From Psychromonas sp030397575 (GTDB taxonomy: Bacteria; Pseudomonadota; Gammaproteobacteria; Enterobacterales; Psychromonadaceae): 64,000 nt of DNA. The stretch is from NCBI RefSeq assembly GCF_046250175.1, contig NZ_CP176468.1; one strand, given 5' to 3'. Below the pieces are notes generated by a model. The model made no database searches. It saw only the letters and a list, made by a program, of their open reading frames with translations, and was not told the DNA's origin. This document shows, in pieces, positions 24,722 to 33,247 of this stretch (within the stretch, counting starts at the first letter, position 1; the number at the start of each line of letters is the position of its first letter). The position numbers were made by a program, and so were the translations under genes.

Positions 24722-25630
24722 ATGAGTTTCGTAGAAAAGGTAGTGATGGCACCGGAAGGACCTTCTTTTTCTAAGTTAATACAAGGATATTGGCGGTTAG
24801 ACAGTTGGGGAATGTCAAAACAAGCTCGTTTAACGTTTATGAAGCAACATGTTGAGCTTGGTATTACTACAATAGATACGGCAGCTATATATAAAAATAG
24901 TGAAACGTTGCTTGGTGAGGCTCTCAAGTTAGATCCAGGAATACGAGATAAAATTCAGATAATTTCTAAATTTGGCATTAATAGTATCCCTGACTCTCCG
25001 TCTGAAAAGCGTGTTTCACATTATGATTCTAGTAAGTCTGCAATACTGACTTCTGTTGATAATTCTTTACGTCAATTAGGCGTGGAGCAATTAGATGCAT
25101 TGTTAATACATAGACCTGATTTTTTAATGGTGGCCGACCAAGTTCAAGCAGCTTTTACTGAGCTTGAAAATTCTGGAAAAGTAGCTCATTTTGGTGTTTC
25201 AAATTTCACACCTATGCAATTTGATTTATTGCAATCTCGTTTGAGTCGCCCTTTAATTACTAATCAAGTTGAGCTCAATCCAATCAATCTTGATAGCCTT
25301 GAGAATGGTGTATTGGAGCAATTGCAAAAAGATAGGGTTAGACCTATGGCTTGGTCATGTTTAGCTGGCGGTGCTGTATTTAATAAAACTAATGTGTGTA
25401 TTGCCCGCTTACGAACTACCTTAGAAGAAGTTGCGAAGGAGATTGGTGCAACTTCTATTACTCAGGTTATTTTTGCTTGGATTTTAAAACATCCTTCTAA
25501 ACCCGTTGCTTTAATTGGTTCAGGAAAAATTAAGCGAGTACAAGATCCTGTGGCTGCCTTAAGACTAAATATGAACACTGAACAATGGTACCGTATTTTA
25601 GTGGCGTCTAAAGGGCAACCTGTTCCTTAA
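24722..25630 (+). CDS. ydhF: Aldo/keto reductase, YdhF type
   Basis: An NADPH-dependent TIM-barrel oxidoreductase of the cytoplasm with 302 residues. The start at 24722 was preferred over 24710, because the GGAG within the upstream ATGGAG codons is then a ribosome site six bases away. The sequence follows E. coli YdhF closely from memory: GYWRLDSWGMS, the catalytic tetrad region (Asp/Tyr in TIDTAAIY, Lys in IISKFG, His in LLIHRPD), HFGVSNFTPMQFDLLQSRL, TNQVELNP, VRPMAWSCLAGG and IGSGKIKRV. The natural substrate of YdhF is unknown. It stands alone, converging with the LysE-type gene. Confidence 0.9.
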   Translation: MSFVEKVVMAPEGPSFSKLIQGYWRLDSWGMSKQARLTFMKQHVELGITTIDTAAIYKNSETLLGEALKLDPGIRDKIQIISKFGINSIPDSPSEKRVSHYDSSKSAILTSVDNSLRQLGVEQLDALLIHRPDFLMVADQVQAAFTELENSGKVAHFGVSNFTPMQFDLLQSRLSRPLITNQVELNPINLDSLENGVLEQLQKDRVRPMAWSCLAGGAVFNKTNVCIARLRTTLEEVAKEIGATSITQVIFAWILKHPSKPVALIGSGKIKRVQDPVAALRLNMNTEQWYRILVASKGQPVP

Positions 25631-25650
25631 TTGTTAAGTGGTTTATTTAT

Positions 25651-25686
25651 ACTCAGTAAAGTTAAGTGTAGATGGCTTTACTGAGT
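25651..25686. terminator. Hairpin between convergent ydhF and LysE-family genes
   Basis: The 11-bp stem ACTCAGTAAAG / CTTTACTGAGT with a 14-base loop is the only strong structure in this 77-bp gap. T runs are weak on both sides. Confidence 0.6.
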
Positions 25687-25707
25687 AAATTGCTAACGAC
25701 ATATTCT

Positions 25708-26337
25708 TTATATGAGGCTTAGGAATAACTTTCCTGCAAAGATTAATAAAATCCCTCCCATTACTCTCTCAAACCAATGTCCTTGCTTTACGAAGCGTTG
25801 ACGGACGCTCTCTTTAGAAAATAGAAAAGAAACTAAGCTAAACCACGCTGCTGTTGTTACTACAATCCATACTCCATATATTGATTGAATAGCAATTGGC
25901 GTGTGAGGGTTAACTATCGTGCTGAAAATAGCCAGGAAAAATAATGTTGCTTTAGGATTAAATACATTGGTCATGAACCCAATCATAAATGCTTTCTTTT
26001 GATCTTCTTTATTGTTGTCTGCTTCGACTAAGCTGGATTGGTTTGTTGCTGCTTTACTACTTAACAGGTTAATACCTAGGTAGGTTAGGTAGAGTGCTCC
26101 TAGTACTTTGGCTGATAACATTAAATAGGTTGATTGTGATATGAGTAAACCTATGCCTAATAAAGTGTAAATAACATGAATTGCAATACCGGCCCCTATC
26201 CCTAAACTTGTAATAACAGCGGTTTTTCTGCCAAAGCTAATACTTTGTCTCAGTACAATAGCAAAATCAGGCCCAGGGCTGATTACAGCGAGAAAATGAA
26301 TGAGCGTTAACATTAAAAATTCATGTAAGTAGTTCAT
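25708..26337 (-). CDS. LysE/RhtB-family amino-acid exporter
   Basis: This 209-residue inner-membrane protein has about six hydrophobic segments. The N-terminal signature HFLAVISPGPDFAIVLRQS matches the conserved PGPD of the LysE/RhtB superfamily, followed by GIGAGIAIHVIYTLLGIG, LGALYLTYLGINLL and the FMTNVFNPKATLFFLAIFS segment. Members export amino acids such as threonine, homoserine or lysine, or small metabolites; the substrate cannot be read from sequence, and RhtC-like threonine export is one possibility. It lies upstream of and in the same direction as nothing obvious; the DTW-domain gene ends in the same orientation 85 bp before its start. Confidence 0.85.
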   Translation of the reverse strand: MNYLHEFLMLTLIHFLAVISPGPDFAIVLRQSISFGRKTAVITSLGIGAGIAIHVIYTLLGIGLLISQSTYLMLSAKVLGALYLTYLGINLLSSKAATNQSSLVEADNNKEDQKKAFMIGFMTNVFNPKATLFFLAIFSTIVNPHTPIAIQSIYGVWIVVTTAAWFSLVSFLFSKESVRQRFVKQGHWFERVMGGILLIFAGKLFLSLI

Positions 26338-26392
26338 AGAATCCTTTCTTGTTGGGTATAAAGAGATAATAGAATGAGAGGGTTAAGGGGTA

Positions 26393-26425
26393 AAAAACAC
26401 CTCACTAGACGCAAGTGGTGGTTAT
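26393..26425 (-). terminator. Terminator of the DTW-domain gene
   Basis: On the minus strand an imperfect stem AACCACCACT / AGTGAGGTGTT overlaps the stop codon and is followed by TTTTT. Confidence 0.5.
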
Positions 26426-27156
26426 GTTAATTCATTTAATGCTAATGACAAGAGTGTCTGCTGATTATTCTCTGGAAGTGGTTGGCGGCTTTTCCCTAAT
26501 AAATAGTTTTCTTTAAACGCATTAAATAACAGGTGCATGATTTTAGCGTTATTAGTTTCACCTAGGCTTTCCAAGATCAACCCTGCTACTTCAGCTGTGG
26601 CTAATTGATTATCTTTCGTTGCTTTGCGTACTAAATATTCAGACAGTTTTTCTGGTGCAAAAGATAATACTGGGAAATTATTCAAGTAAGGGCTTTTACG
26701 AAACATTTTCTTCGCTTGTGCCCAAGTCCCGTCTAATAAAATAAAGAGAGGGCGCTTGTCTTGTATGAGGTTTGGTAAAGCATGTTGCTTTATTACTTCT
26801 CTTTCCACTTGTGCATATTCCGATGGGAATACCACAATAGGGTACCAACGAGTGTCTTGTAATACCTTTAACATTGCTGAGTTTGGTTCTGTGCGAGACC
26901 AAATATAGGCATGAGTATCAATAATTAGATCAGCAATTAGTCGGCCTGTGTTACTAGGCTTTAATATTTCATCATCGTACATTAATAGCAAAAAGCCACT
27001 GTTGCTAAGTACTGGTTGTTTAATACTGCAAAGGCAAAGATAGGGCAATAACATGCAATGTTTGCAGCGATTAATACTTCCTCCTCTTGCAAGAAAAGGG
27101 CGTGTACTTTGGCTTAATCGAAAGTCGTATAATTTGTGAATAGCATGGATACGCAT
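26422..27156 (-). CDS. tapT: DTW-domain tRNA aminocarboxypropyltransferase
   Basis: DTW-domain enzymes transfer the 3-amino-3-carboxypropyl group of SAM to uridine; E. coli TapT (YfiP) forms acp3U47 in several tRNAs. The 244-residue protein has an N-terminal Cys cluster (C31, C34, C41, C43 in CKHCMLLPYLCLC), probably a metal site, then LKPSNTGRLIADL, FPSEYAQ, the name-giving LDGTWAQAKKMFRKSPYL (DGTW at 142-145) and STAE-like QLATAEVAG. The tail NYLLGKSRQPL is less conserved. It appears monocistronic. A member of the second DTW subfamily (TuaA-like) is the alternative, but the length and Cys cluster favour TapT. Confidence 0.85.
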   Translation of the reverse strand: MRIHAIHKLYDFRLSQSTRPFLARGGSINRCKHCMLLPYLCLCSIKQPVLSNSGFLLLMYDDEILKPSNTGRLIADLIIDTHAYIWSRTEPNSAMLKVLQDTRWYPIVVFPSEYAQVEREVIKQHALPNLIQDKRPLFILLDGTWAQAKKMFRKSPYLNNFPVLSFAPEKLSEYLVRKATKDNQLATAEVAGLILESLGETNNAKIMHLLFNAFKENYLLGKSRQPLPENNQQTLLSLALNELT

Positions 27157-27183
27157 AATTGGCTCTTTAATGATTGAGTTATG

Positions 27184-27354
27184 ATTATACCAATTCCGCT
27201 AATTATCTACTCATTTATACTTGTTAAAATGAATATTAGTTTGGTTATTGATTTTGCAATTAGAGTTACTGGTTACTGTAATCAATGCCTTGCTTTCATC
27301 CATTTTATCTATACTTAAATAGATCATTTAATTAACGGGGGAGGTATTATACGT
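27184..27354. repeat. MITE-like element with terminal inverted repeats
   Basis: The left end ATTATACCAATTCCGCTAAT and the complement of the right end ATAATACCTCCCCCGTTAAT agree at about 16 of 22 positions, enclosing about 170 bp without an ORF. The left part recurs at 7411 and elsewhere. The rest of the 27157-27469 gap holds only the terminator of the alternative oxidase gene. Confidence 0.5.
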
Positions 27355-27420
27355 AAATAAGTGAAGCGCTAGAATAGAGGAAGGTAAGGTGTTTGCTACT
27401 TTGAGTAAAATATTGATATG

Positions 27421-27443
27421 AAAAGGGGGGAGTTACCGCCCCT
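27421..27443 (-). terminator. Terminator of the alternative oxidase gene
   Basis: On the minus strand GGGG-CGGTAACT-CCCC is followed by CCTTTTC, 27 bp past the stop. Short but very GC-rich. Confidence 0.5.
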
Positions 27444-27469
27444 TCTCACTTTATATTATGATTAATAGA

Positions 27470-28105
27470 TTATCGTTGATGTGATGGTAAGTTGTTGTTT
27501 TCAAATGAATCAGCAAACTCATGGTTACGGTCGCGATGTTTTGCTTCATCATCGCGTATACACAGTACTACGTCACGTAATAACGCTTCTTCTGGTAAAT
27601 TATAATAATCTTTAGCGATGCGAGGTGCAGGTACATTTTCAACAACACCTTCATCTATTTTCTCTAAAAACTCTGTATAGCTTTTGCATGCTTCTTCCTC
27701 AAAGTAGCCCACTACTCTATGAGCTGTTTTAGAGGATAAAAGGTATAAGAATGTGTACACAAATAAGAAAGCCCCTTGCCCTAATAATACCAAGGTACGC
27801 TCAATCCAAGTAGGTTTGGCAATATCTAAAAAAATCATTAAATGCATACGTTCATTCTCAGCTTCGTCTAATAACTCTCGAACCCAGCCTTGATCATCGC
27901 GCATACGACGAAGTGCTTTTAAGTGATTAAACATGCCTGCTACCATACCCGGTACTGCGGCAATCGTTTCTAATATAACGGCTCTTTTTGCATATTTAGT
28001 ACCGTAAAAAAGGTTAAGTGTGAATTTCAATATCTGAGTTATTTTGTAAGCGATAGATTCAGACAATTTACTAGGCTTTTGGTGTAGCAATTCAAAGTTT
28101 GACAT
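27470..28105 (-). CDS. aox: Alternative oxidase (cyanide-insensitive ubiquinol oxidase)
   Basis: AOX is a membrane-bound diiron ubiquinol oxidase that reduces O2 to water without pumping protons. The 211-residue protein has all four diiron motifs: LET (E46), NERMH (E85, H88), FEEEA (E137) and RDDEAKHRDRNH (E187, H190). A hydrophobic interfacial helix near 103-123 is present. The plant regulatory Cys region and the mitochondrial presequence are absent, as in other bacterial AOX. In Vibrio fischeri aox is induced by nitric oxide through NsrR; here I see only an FNR/CRP-like site upstream. It is monocistronic. Bacterial AOX is known but scattered, so transfer is plausible; codon use looks native. 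Confidence 0.95.
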   Translation of the reverse strand: MSNFELLHQKPSKLSESIAYKITQILKFTLNLFYGTKYAKRAVILETIAAVPGMVAGMFNHLKALRRMRDDQGWVRELLDEAENERMHLMIFLDIAKPTWIERTLVLLGQGAFLFVYTFLYLLSSKTAHRVVGYFEEEACKSYTEFLEKIDEGVVENVPAPRIAKDYYNLPEEALLRDVVLCIRDDEAKHRDRNHEFADSFENNNLPSHQR

Positions 28106-28158
28106 GGCATCTCTCTCAGTAGGTTAAAAGTCATTCTATAAACAAATTAATACTAAAT

Positions 28159-28172
28159 GTGATCTTGGTCAA
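28159..28172 (-). promoter_or_regulatory. FNR/CRP-like site upstream of aox
   Basis: On the minus strand TTGACCAAGATCAC matches the FNR consensus TTGAT-N4-ATCAA at 8 of 10 positions, and partly the CRP consensus. It lies 54 bp upstream of the aox start codon. Oxygen-linked control of an oxidase would make sense, but the match is imperfect. Confidence 0.35.
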
Positions 28173-28501
28173 TGCATTCAAAAGGCTTGAAAATGTTGAA
28201 TTTTTATCATGTAAATAAGTATTAACAAGTCTGGAAATATCCCATTAACAATTGTGAATAATTTTTACTTCAAACTCATTGAAAAAAGCCTTATTGATCA
28301 CTTTTTGTTAGTTTTTTGTAATTCAACGATTTTTAAAACCTTTCATAATATTGACTAAAGTTTGACCTGTTATTTCTTTTTCATCGCTAATAGCTTTTAC
28401 ATTAGTTAAGTAAGTTTCTAAATATATTTTAAGTCAGTGTTGGGTAGCAGGGTAATTAGTCGTACTATTTTTCGGTTAACCTCTTGCAAAGGCTGGGGTG
28501 T

Positions 28502-28618
28502 TTGACAAAATATGTGTATCTTGTAGCCCTGAGTGCTATTCCTTTATCTATTTTTATTTTTATTATGGGGTCACTGATTAATTCTGTTGAGTTTATGAGT
28601 AAATTCCGGTGTTATTAA
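28502..28618 (+). CDS. Possible small membrane protein (38 codons), weak call
   Basis: From TTG at 28502 the frame encodes 38 residues with Lys3, one hydrophobic segment (about 5-25, YLVALSAIPLSIFIFIMGSL) and a basic end (FMSKFRCY). GGGG lies only 3 bases upstream and AAGG 11 bases upstream, both poorly spaced. No family recognised. In AT-rich DNA a short hydrophobic frame can occur by chance, so this is only a candidate. Confidence 0.2.
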   Translation: MTKYVYLVALSAIPLSIFIFIMGSLINSVEFMSKFRCY

Positions 28619-28752
28619 CTGTGTCGTTATCGCGTATATAATGAGGTTAAAAATAAGTAGTATGCTACTCAGGTGTTGAATTCATCCTTAATATTGATTG
28701 TTAGTAGGTATTATTGGATGGTTATTTTTTATGAAACAAAAATGAGAAGTTA

Positions 28753-29772
28753 ATGGCTGAGAAAAAACGTATTTACATTGCTTACACTGGTGGCACGATC
28801 GGTATGAAACCATCAAAAAATGGCTATATTCCAGTGGCTGGTTATTTATCGGAAACGATTAAAAATATGCCTGAATTTTTCCATGAGGATATGCCTGATT
28901 TTGAAATTCACGAATACGATCCATTAATTGATTCTGCCGATATATCCCCGCAAGCATGGCAAATACTGGCCAATGATATCCAGCAGAAGTACCATGATTT
29001 TGACGGGTTTATTATTTTGCATGGCACCGACACTATGTCTTACACGGCATCTGCACTATCATTTATTTTTGAAAGTTTAAGTAAACCTGTGATCATTACT
29101 GGTTCACAAATTCCATTATCTCAGTTACGTTCAGATGCGCGAGCTAATTTACTGAACTCATTATATATTGCTGCACATCACCCGATTAATGAAGTGTGTT
29201 TATTTTTTAATAATCAATTGTTTCGAGGTAACAGAACGACTAAACAACATGCAGATGGTTTTAGCGCATTTGTGTCACCGAATTACCCTGTTTTATTGGA
29301 AGCGGGTATTGATATTAAGAATATCGCAGGTAAAAAACAACGCACCGTTAATACGCGCTTAACAATTGGCCAGATTGAGAAACAATCGATTGCTATATTG
29401 CATCTATTTCCTGGTTTAGATTGGCAAGTTTTGGATAATTTATTAAAAAGTCCATTGCAAGCGTTAGTATTATTAACCTATGGCGTAGGTAATGCACAGC
29501 AAGATCCTGAGTTGCTAAAGACATTAAAAGAAGCAAGCGAGCGCGGTATTTTGATTGTTAACTGTAGCCAATGCTTAAAAGGCAGTGTGAACATGGACGG
29601 TTATGCAACGGGGCACGCGTTGAGCGAAGCAGGCGTGATTGGCGGTATTGATATGACTACTGAGGCGGTTATTGCTAAATTGCATTATTTATTAAGCCAA
29701 GATCTGAGCCATAAAGTGGTAAAAGAGTTACTAACTACAGACCTACGTGGTGAGTTAACGACTTCAACTTGA
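28753..29772 (+). CDS. ansA: L-asparaginase, type I (cytoplasmic)
   Basis: AnsA hydrolyses asparagine to aspartate and ammonia in the cytoplasm. It has 339 residues, against 338 in E. coli, and no signal peptide. The first catalytic Thr lies in IAYTGGTIGM (about 10-19), the second triad in ILHGTDTMSYTASALSF (about 88-104), with ITGSQIPL and the FNNQLFRGNRTTK segment conserved. The C-terminal domain has LTYGVGNAQ and IVNCSQCLKGSV, the allosteric Cys/Thr region of the type I enzymes. It is monocistronic and followed by a terminator that also faces phoD. Confidence 0.95.
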   Translation: MAEKKRIYIAYTGGTIGMKPSKNGYIPVAGYLSETIKNMPEFFHEDMPDFEIHEYDPLIDSADISPQAWQILANDIQQKYHDFDGFIILHGTDTMSYTASALSFIFESLSKPVIITGSQIPLSQLRSDARANLLNSLYIAAHHPINEVCLFFNNQLFRGNRTTKQHADGFSAFVSPNYPVLLEAGIDIKNIAGKKQRTVNTRLTIGQIEKQSIAILHLFPGLDWQVLDNLLKSPLQALVLLTYGVGNAQQDPELLKTLKEASERGILIVNCSQCLKGSVNMDGYATGHALSEAGVIGGIDMTTEAVIAKLHYLLSQDLSHKVVKELLTTDLRGELTTST

Positions 29773-29787
29773 TAAAAGGTTGTGAGA

Positions 29788-29826
29788 AAGGCCTCATTGA
29801 TTATCTAATTAATGAGGTCTTGTTTT
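29788..29826. terminator. Terminator between convergent ansA and phoD
   Basis: The stem AAGGCCTCATT / AATGAGGTCTT with a 12-base loop is followed by GTTTT on the plus strand, 15 bp after the ansA stop. Confidence 0.75.
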
Positions 29827-29833
29827 ATAGAGC

Positions 29834-31603
29834 TTACTCTGTTGCTAAAACCAATGTTGGGTTATTAGCTAAACTACTTGCCACGGTTGAGCGATTCGTT
29901 AGTTCTTGGTATTGGTCTGATAAAATGGTATCAACAAAGTGCCATTCACTTTCTACCTTATCTTGAGTAAAGGTAAGTGTTAAGAAACCACGATCCTTAA
30001 CGTTAACGTACTCTAGCCCGTCAACCAGTGAAACAAAGCCATCTTCAGTTGCTTCAACAACGGTATCATTAATGCCTAGATAATACTCAAGGCCTGGAGA
30101 TGAAATTGATGATACTGCGAACTCTACACCTACGATAGTGCCATCTGCATTAGACAAATTATTCGCCCAAGCATTATGTGTGTCGCCTGCCACCACGACT
30201 AAGTTTTTATTATTGTTATTAAAAATATCTAATACTTTATCGCGCTCTGTTGCATAACCATCCCAAGCATCTAAATTGTAGGGAAGTGTTGGGAAAGAGA
30301 GTTGACTTAACACTTCTGTTGTTAATTTATCTGCATTTTCTGCATAATAAGTTTGCTCTGCGGTTGTTAAGCTAGGGTCGTTAGCTTCGATGCGAGCGGC
30401 AAGTAGTGCTAATCCACCTAGCTCTTCATAATCACTGGTACTCATAGTATTTAATGCAATTGCACCAGGTAGTTTCATCTCTCCCATTAAGACCTGTTGA
30501 CCCAGGAGTTGCCATCGTCCAGTGTTGACTGTGACATTATCTTCAAGCCATTGTAATTGCTCTGTTCCTAGCATGTTTCGTTCAGTTTCATATAAATCTT
30601 GATTAAATGTCTCTTCATCAAAAAAGATACTACCATCAAAATAATCAGCATAATCTAGCTGTTGATCACGAGCTAATACACGGGTGTCTAGCATATAAAG
30701 ATCCACTAGATCACCAAAAGCAAAGTGGCGATAAATTTCCTCATTATTGCCTTCGCTCCATGGGCGAATCGGAAGCCATTCAAAATACGCTTGTAAGGCT
30801 GCTAGTTTTCGTTCTTCGAAGCTGCCTTCTCCATCGTTATGATTTCCTGCGCCATCTTGCCAAGTATCATCTGCAATTTCATGATCATCCCAGACAGTAA
30901 TGAAAGGCACTTTACTGTGTAATAATTGTAAGTCAGGATCACTATGATATTGAGCGTATCGAGTACGATAATCACTTAGACTAAATAGCTCTGTGGCAGG
31001 TAATACTTCACGATCGAGTGCTTCAGCATTTTCACTTGCGTATTCATCTCGTGCATATTCATAGATATAATCGCCTAGGTGTAATACCGCATCTAAGTCT
31101 TCTTGTTGGGCTGCTAAGTTATAGACATTAAAATATCCTGCTGGGTAGTTAGCACAAGACATTACAGCTAATTTAACTGAATTGGGTGAGCCATTACTTA
31201 TGGTTTTAGTCGTTCCAATAGTTGAAGTAACACCATGACTAATAAAGCGATAATAATATGTGGTATCTGCCTCTAAACCGACTACATCTACTTTTATTGT
31301 ATAATCTTTTGAGGTACTGGTGGTGCTATTACCTGTACTAACTAGCTCTGTAAAAGTTTGATCTTTTGATACTTCCCATGAAACAGTTAGCTCTGCGTCA
31401 GTGTCTGGGGTGATGCGTGTCCATAGAATAATTGAATTAGCTAAGGGGTCACCACTGGCAATACCATGATTAAAACTAACGCTGCTAACTACTTCTTCAT
31501 CTTCATCTGTTGCACACCCCATTAAACCGTATGAAACAACTGCTGCACCTGCTCCTCTAGCGGTTAATATTAGGAAATCACGGCGAGAAATAGAACCTTT
31601 CAT
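29834..31603 (-). CDS. phoD: Tat-exported PhoD-type alkaline phosphatase / phosphodiesterase
   Basis: This 589-residue extracytoplasmic phosphoesterase has a twin-arginine signal (SISRRDFLIL, R7-R8). LMGC at 27-30 is a plausible lipobox, so it may be a Tat-exported lipoprotein. A fibronectin-like PhoD N-terminal domain (about 40-130, FNHGIASGDPLANSIILWTR) precedes the Ca2+/Fe3+-dependent catalytic domain with LAVMSCANYPAGYFNVYN, LHLGDYIYEY, WDDHEIADDTWQDG and VVAGDTHNAW. PhoD releases phosphate from mono- and diesters under phosphate limitation. A convincing PHO box was not found upstream. It stands alone between ansA and a GST gene. Confidence 0.93.
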   Translation of the reverse strand: MKGSISRRDFLILTARGAGAAVVSYGLMGCATDEDEEVVSSVSFNHGIASGDPLANSIILWTRITPDTDAELTVSWEVSKDQTFTELVSTGNSTTSTSKDYTIKVDVVGLEADTTYYYRFISHGVTSTIGTTKTISNGSPNSVKLAVMSCANYPAGYFNVYNLAAQQEDLDAVLHLGDYIYEYARDEYASENAEALDREVLPATELFSLSDYRTRYAQYHSDPDLQLLHSKVPFITVWDDHEIADDTWQDGAGNHNDGEGSFEERKLAALQAYFEWLPIRPWSEGNNEEIYRHFAFGDLVDLYMLDTRVLARDQQLDYADYFDGSIFFDEETFNQDLYETERNMLGTEQLQWLEDNVTVNTGRWQLLGQQVLMGEMKLPGAIALNTMSTSDYEELGGLALLAARIEANDPSLTTAEQTYYAENADKLTTEVLSQLSFPTLPYNLDAWDGYATERDKVLDIFNNNNKNLVVVAGDTHNAWANNLSNADGTIVGVEFAVSSISSPGLEYYLGINDTVVEATEDGFVSLVDGLEYVNVKDRGFLTLTFTQDKVESEWHFVDTILSDQYQELTNRSTVASSLANNPTLVLATE

Positions 31604-31804
31604 TAAACTATCCTTATTTTAAAATTAACAGTGTATGGTGTTAATGTGACAACTTAGTTGTTAAATAATTGGTTTTTATTTGATGAATAATTCAAAAATT
31701 TTGGAAGTGGCTTCAACGATGGCACTTTAGTCATTGTTAATTTAAATTAACCATACGTGTATGGAATAGGGGATCACGCTGTAGGATAGCCTTTCGAGAA
31801 GGCG

Positions 31805-31837
31805 AGATGTAAAACGTGGTTTACGCGTTTTACATCT
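31805..31837. other. Strong hairpin between GST gene and phoD
   Basis: The 12-bp stem AGATGTAAAACG / CGTTTTACATCT has a 9-base loop. It lies 34 bp past the GST stop codon on the minus strand but lacks a T run there, so it is a poor classical terminator; it may protect the 3' end. Confidence 0.5.
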
Positions 31838-31870
31838 TTATGTATTTCAATTTCTCAGTTACACAATTAA

Positions 31871-32485
31871 TTAATGATTTAATTCAATGTTTTCTGCTTT
31901 ATGAAATGCACTGTGAGTTGCCAGTTGCTTCGCGTAGGTTTGAATATGTGAAAAGTTAGCGAGTTGACCGCTATTTGCCACTAATTCCACGATAAAAGAC
32001 ATCATGATATCGGCTCCAGTTAACTTATCTGCTACTAAATAACGCTTACCAGCTAGTGAATTATTAAAGTAACTGAGTACTTTGAAGGTTTCTGTATCAG
32101 CATAGTCACCTAGAAAGTTTGTTTCACAGCCATCCTTGTTAACAAACATCTTTAATAATAAAGGTAAAATAGCAGAGCTTTCGGCAAAATGAATCCATTG
32201 GCTGTATTCTATGTCATCTGTTGTATCTTTTTCCGGTGCTAGACGCCCATTAGAATATTTATTAATGAGATATTCTGTAATTGCGCCTGATTCAGCAATC
32301 ACTACACCTGCATCTTCAATTACTGGTGATTTCCCTAATGGATGAATATCCTTTAATTCTGGTGGTGCAAGGAAGGTTTGGCTGTCTCTTTGATAAGCAA
32401 TAATACTGTAGTCAACGCCCAGTTCTTCAAGTAACCAAATAATACGTTTGGAGCGAGATTTATTTAGGTGGTGAAGTTTAATCAT
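31871..32485 (-). CDS. Glutathione S-transferase
   Basis: This 204-residue cytoplasmic GST is taken from ATG 32485, where AAGGA lies seven bases upstream; the longer frame to 32506 lacks a ribosome site. The thioredoxin-like N-terminal domain has LHHLNKSRSKRIIWLLEELG with an Asn/Ser active-site region, HPLGKSPVIEDAGVVIAESGAI (cis-Pro and glutathione-binding ES), then the all-helical C-terminal domain with GADIMMSF. It conjugates or reduces electrophiles and peroxides with glutathione. It follows an OhrR-type regulator by 35 bp, so the two probably form one operon. The substrate is unknown. Confidence 0.88.
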   Translation of the reverse strand: MIKLHHLNKSRSKRIIWLLEELGVDYSIIAYQRDSQTFLAPPELKDIHPLGKSPVIEDAGVVIAESGAITEYLINKYSNGRLAPEKDTTDDIEYSQWIHFAESSAILPLLLKMFVNKDGCETNFLGDYADTETFKVLSYFNNSLAGKRYLVADKLTGADIMMSFIVELVANSGQLANFSHIQTYAKQLATHSAFHKAENIELNH

Positions 32486-32520
32486 CTTATATTCCTTGTT
32501 GTTCATTTTGTTTAAAATGG

Positions 32521-32988
32521 TTACTCATCTTGTAAGTTGTCACACATTTTGTCGCAGCTTTCTTTTAATGTTAACAGCTCTTCTACGGGTAATTTTGATT
32601 TGCATAACATTTGATTTGGTATCGTTTCTGCTAAGTTTTTTAACTGAATTCCTTGCTCTGTTAAAAAAATTTCACGTACTCGTTCGTCTTCTAAACCACG
32701 TTGTCGAGTTAATAACTCCTTACCTTCAAGGCGCTTTAATAATGGTGTCAAGGTACCTGAATCTAAATGCAGTTTATGGCCTAATTCCTTAACGTTAATC
32801 CCATCATCATTCCAAAGCACAATCATCACTAGATATTGCGGATAGGTGAGATCTAAGGCTTTTAGCATAGGTCGATAAGCTCTAATAATGGCGTTAGCGG
32901 CACTATATAATGAGAAGCAAACTTGCTTTTCTATTACTAGATCGGAGGTTTGATTATCTACTTCCTGATCAATTTTATTATTAGACAT
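32521..32988 (-). CDS. MarR-family redox regulator, OhrR type
   Basis: A dimeric winged-helix repressor of 155 residues starting at ATG 32988 (AAAGGA six bases upstream). KQVCFSLYSAANAIIRAYRP with C24, then LDLTYPQYLVMIVLW, then KLHLDSGTLTPLLKRLE and DERVREIFLTEQG follow the OhrR pattern, where the N-terminal Cys is the organic-peroxide sensor. It heads a GST operon and is divergent from yqhD. Palindromes ATTGTGCACAAT and GTTGTGCGCAAT in the shared upstream region are likely its operators. No ohr gene is adjacent, so its targets appear to be GST and an aldehyde reductase. Confidence 0.88.
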   Translation of the reverse strand: MSNNKIDQEVDNQTSDLVIEKQVCFSLYSAANAIIRAYRPMLKALDLTYPQYLVMIVLWNDDGINVKELGHKLHLDSGTLTPLLKRLEGKELLTRQRGLEDERVREIFLTEQGIQLKNLAETIPNQMLCKSKLPVEELLTLKESCDKMCDNLQDE

Positions 32989-33019
32989 ATTCAATCCTTT
33001 AAATAGTGGTGTTAATTAG

Positions 33020-33090
33020 ATTGTGCACAATATACTTGCGTTATAGTTTTAATGCGAGATATAATTGCTGGCAATTAGGTTGTGCGCAAT
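33020..33090. promoter_or_regulatory. Two palindromic operators between marR-type gene and yqhD
   Basis: ATTGTGCACAAT (33020-33031, perfect) and GTTGTGCGCAAT (33079-33090) are preceded by the same TTAG, so a 16-bp word is repeated 59 bp apart. A third looser site TGTGTGCAACACA lies at 33162-33174, nearer yqhD. MarR dimers bind such palindromes. The placement would let one repressor act on both divergent transcripts. Confidence 0.65.
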
Positions 33091-33247
33091 TTATTTTTAA
33101 TAAAGGTGATCGTAATTAAAATATTGGTCGTATTGCTTGTCCTATTAATTGTTACGGTTAATGTGTGCAACACAAAAGTAATCGATTAAATCTGAATAAA
33201 TGTAAATAAAAATAACTTTGTTTTAAGTTGTTAAATAGGAGTGATAG

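Larger units (their letters stand above)
28106..28752. other. Intergenic region between divergent aox and ansA
   Basis: About 650 bp. It holds an FNR/CRP-like site near aox and a weak 38-codon ORF (28502-28618). Otherwise it is AT-rich DNA without recognisable structure. Confidence 0.4.

Noticed and set aside
28171..28190. NsrR site upstream of aox
   Set aside because: AATGCATT is present but the second half-site does not match the 11-1-11 palindrome.
31604..31700. PHO box upstream of phoD
   Set aside because: Only a partial TTGTCACATTAAC match; the 18-bp two-repeat structure is not there.
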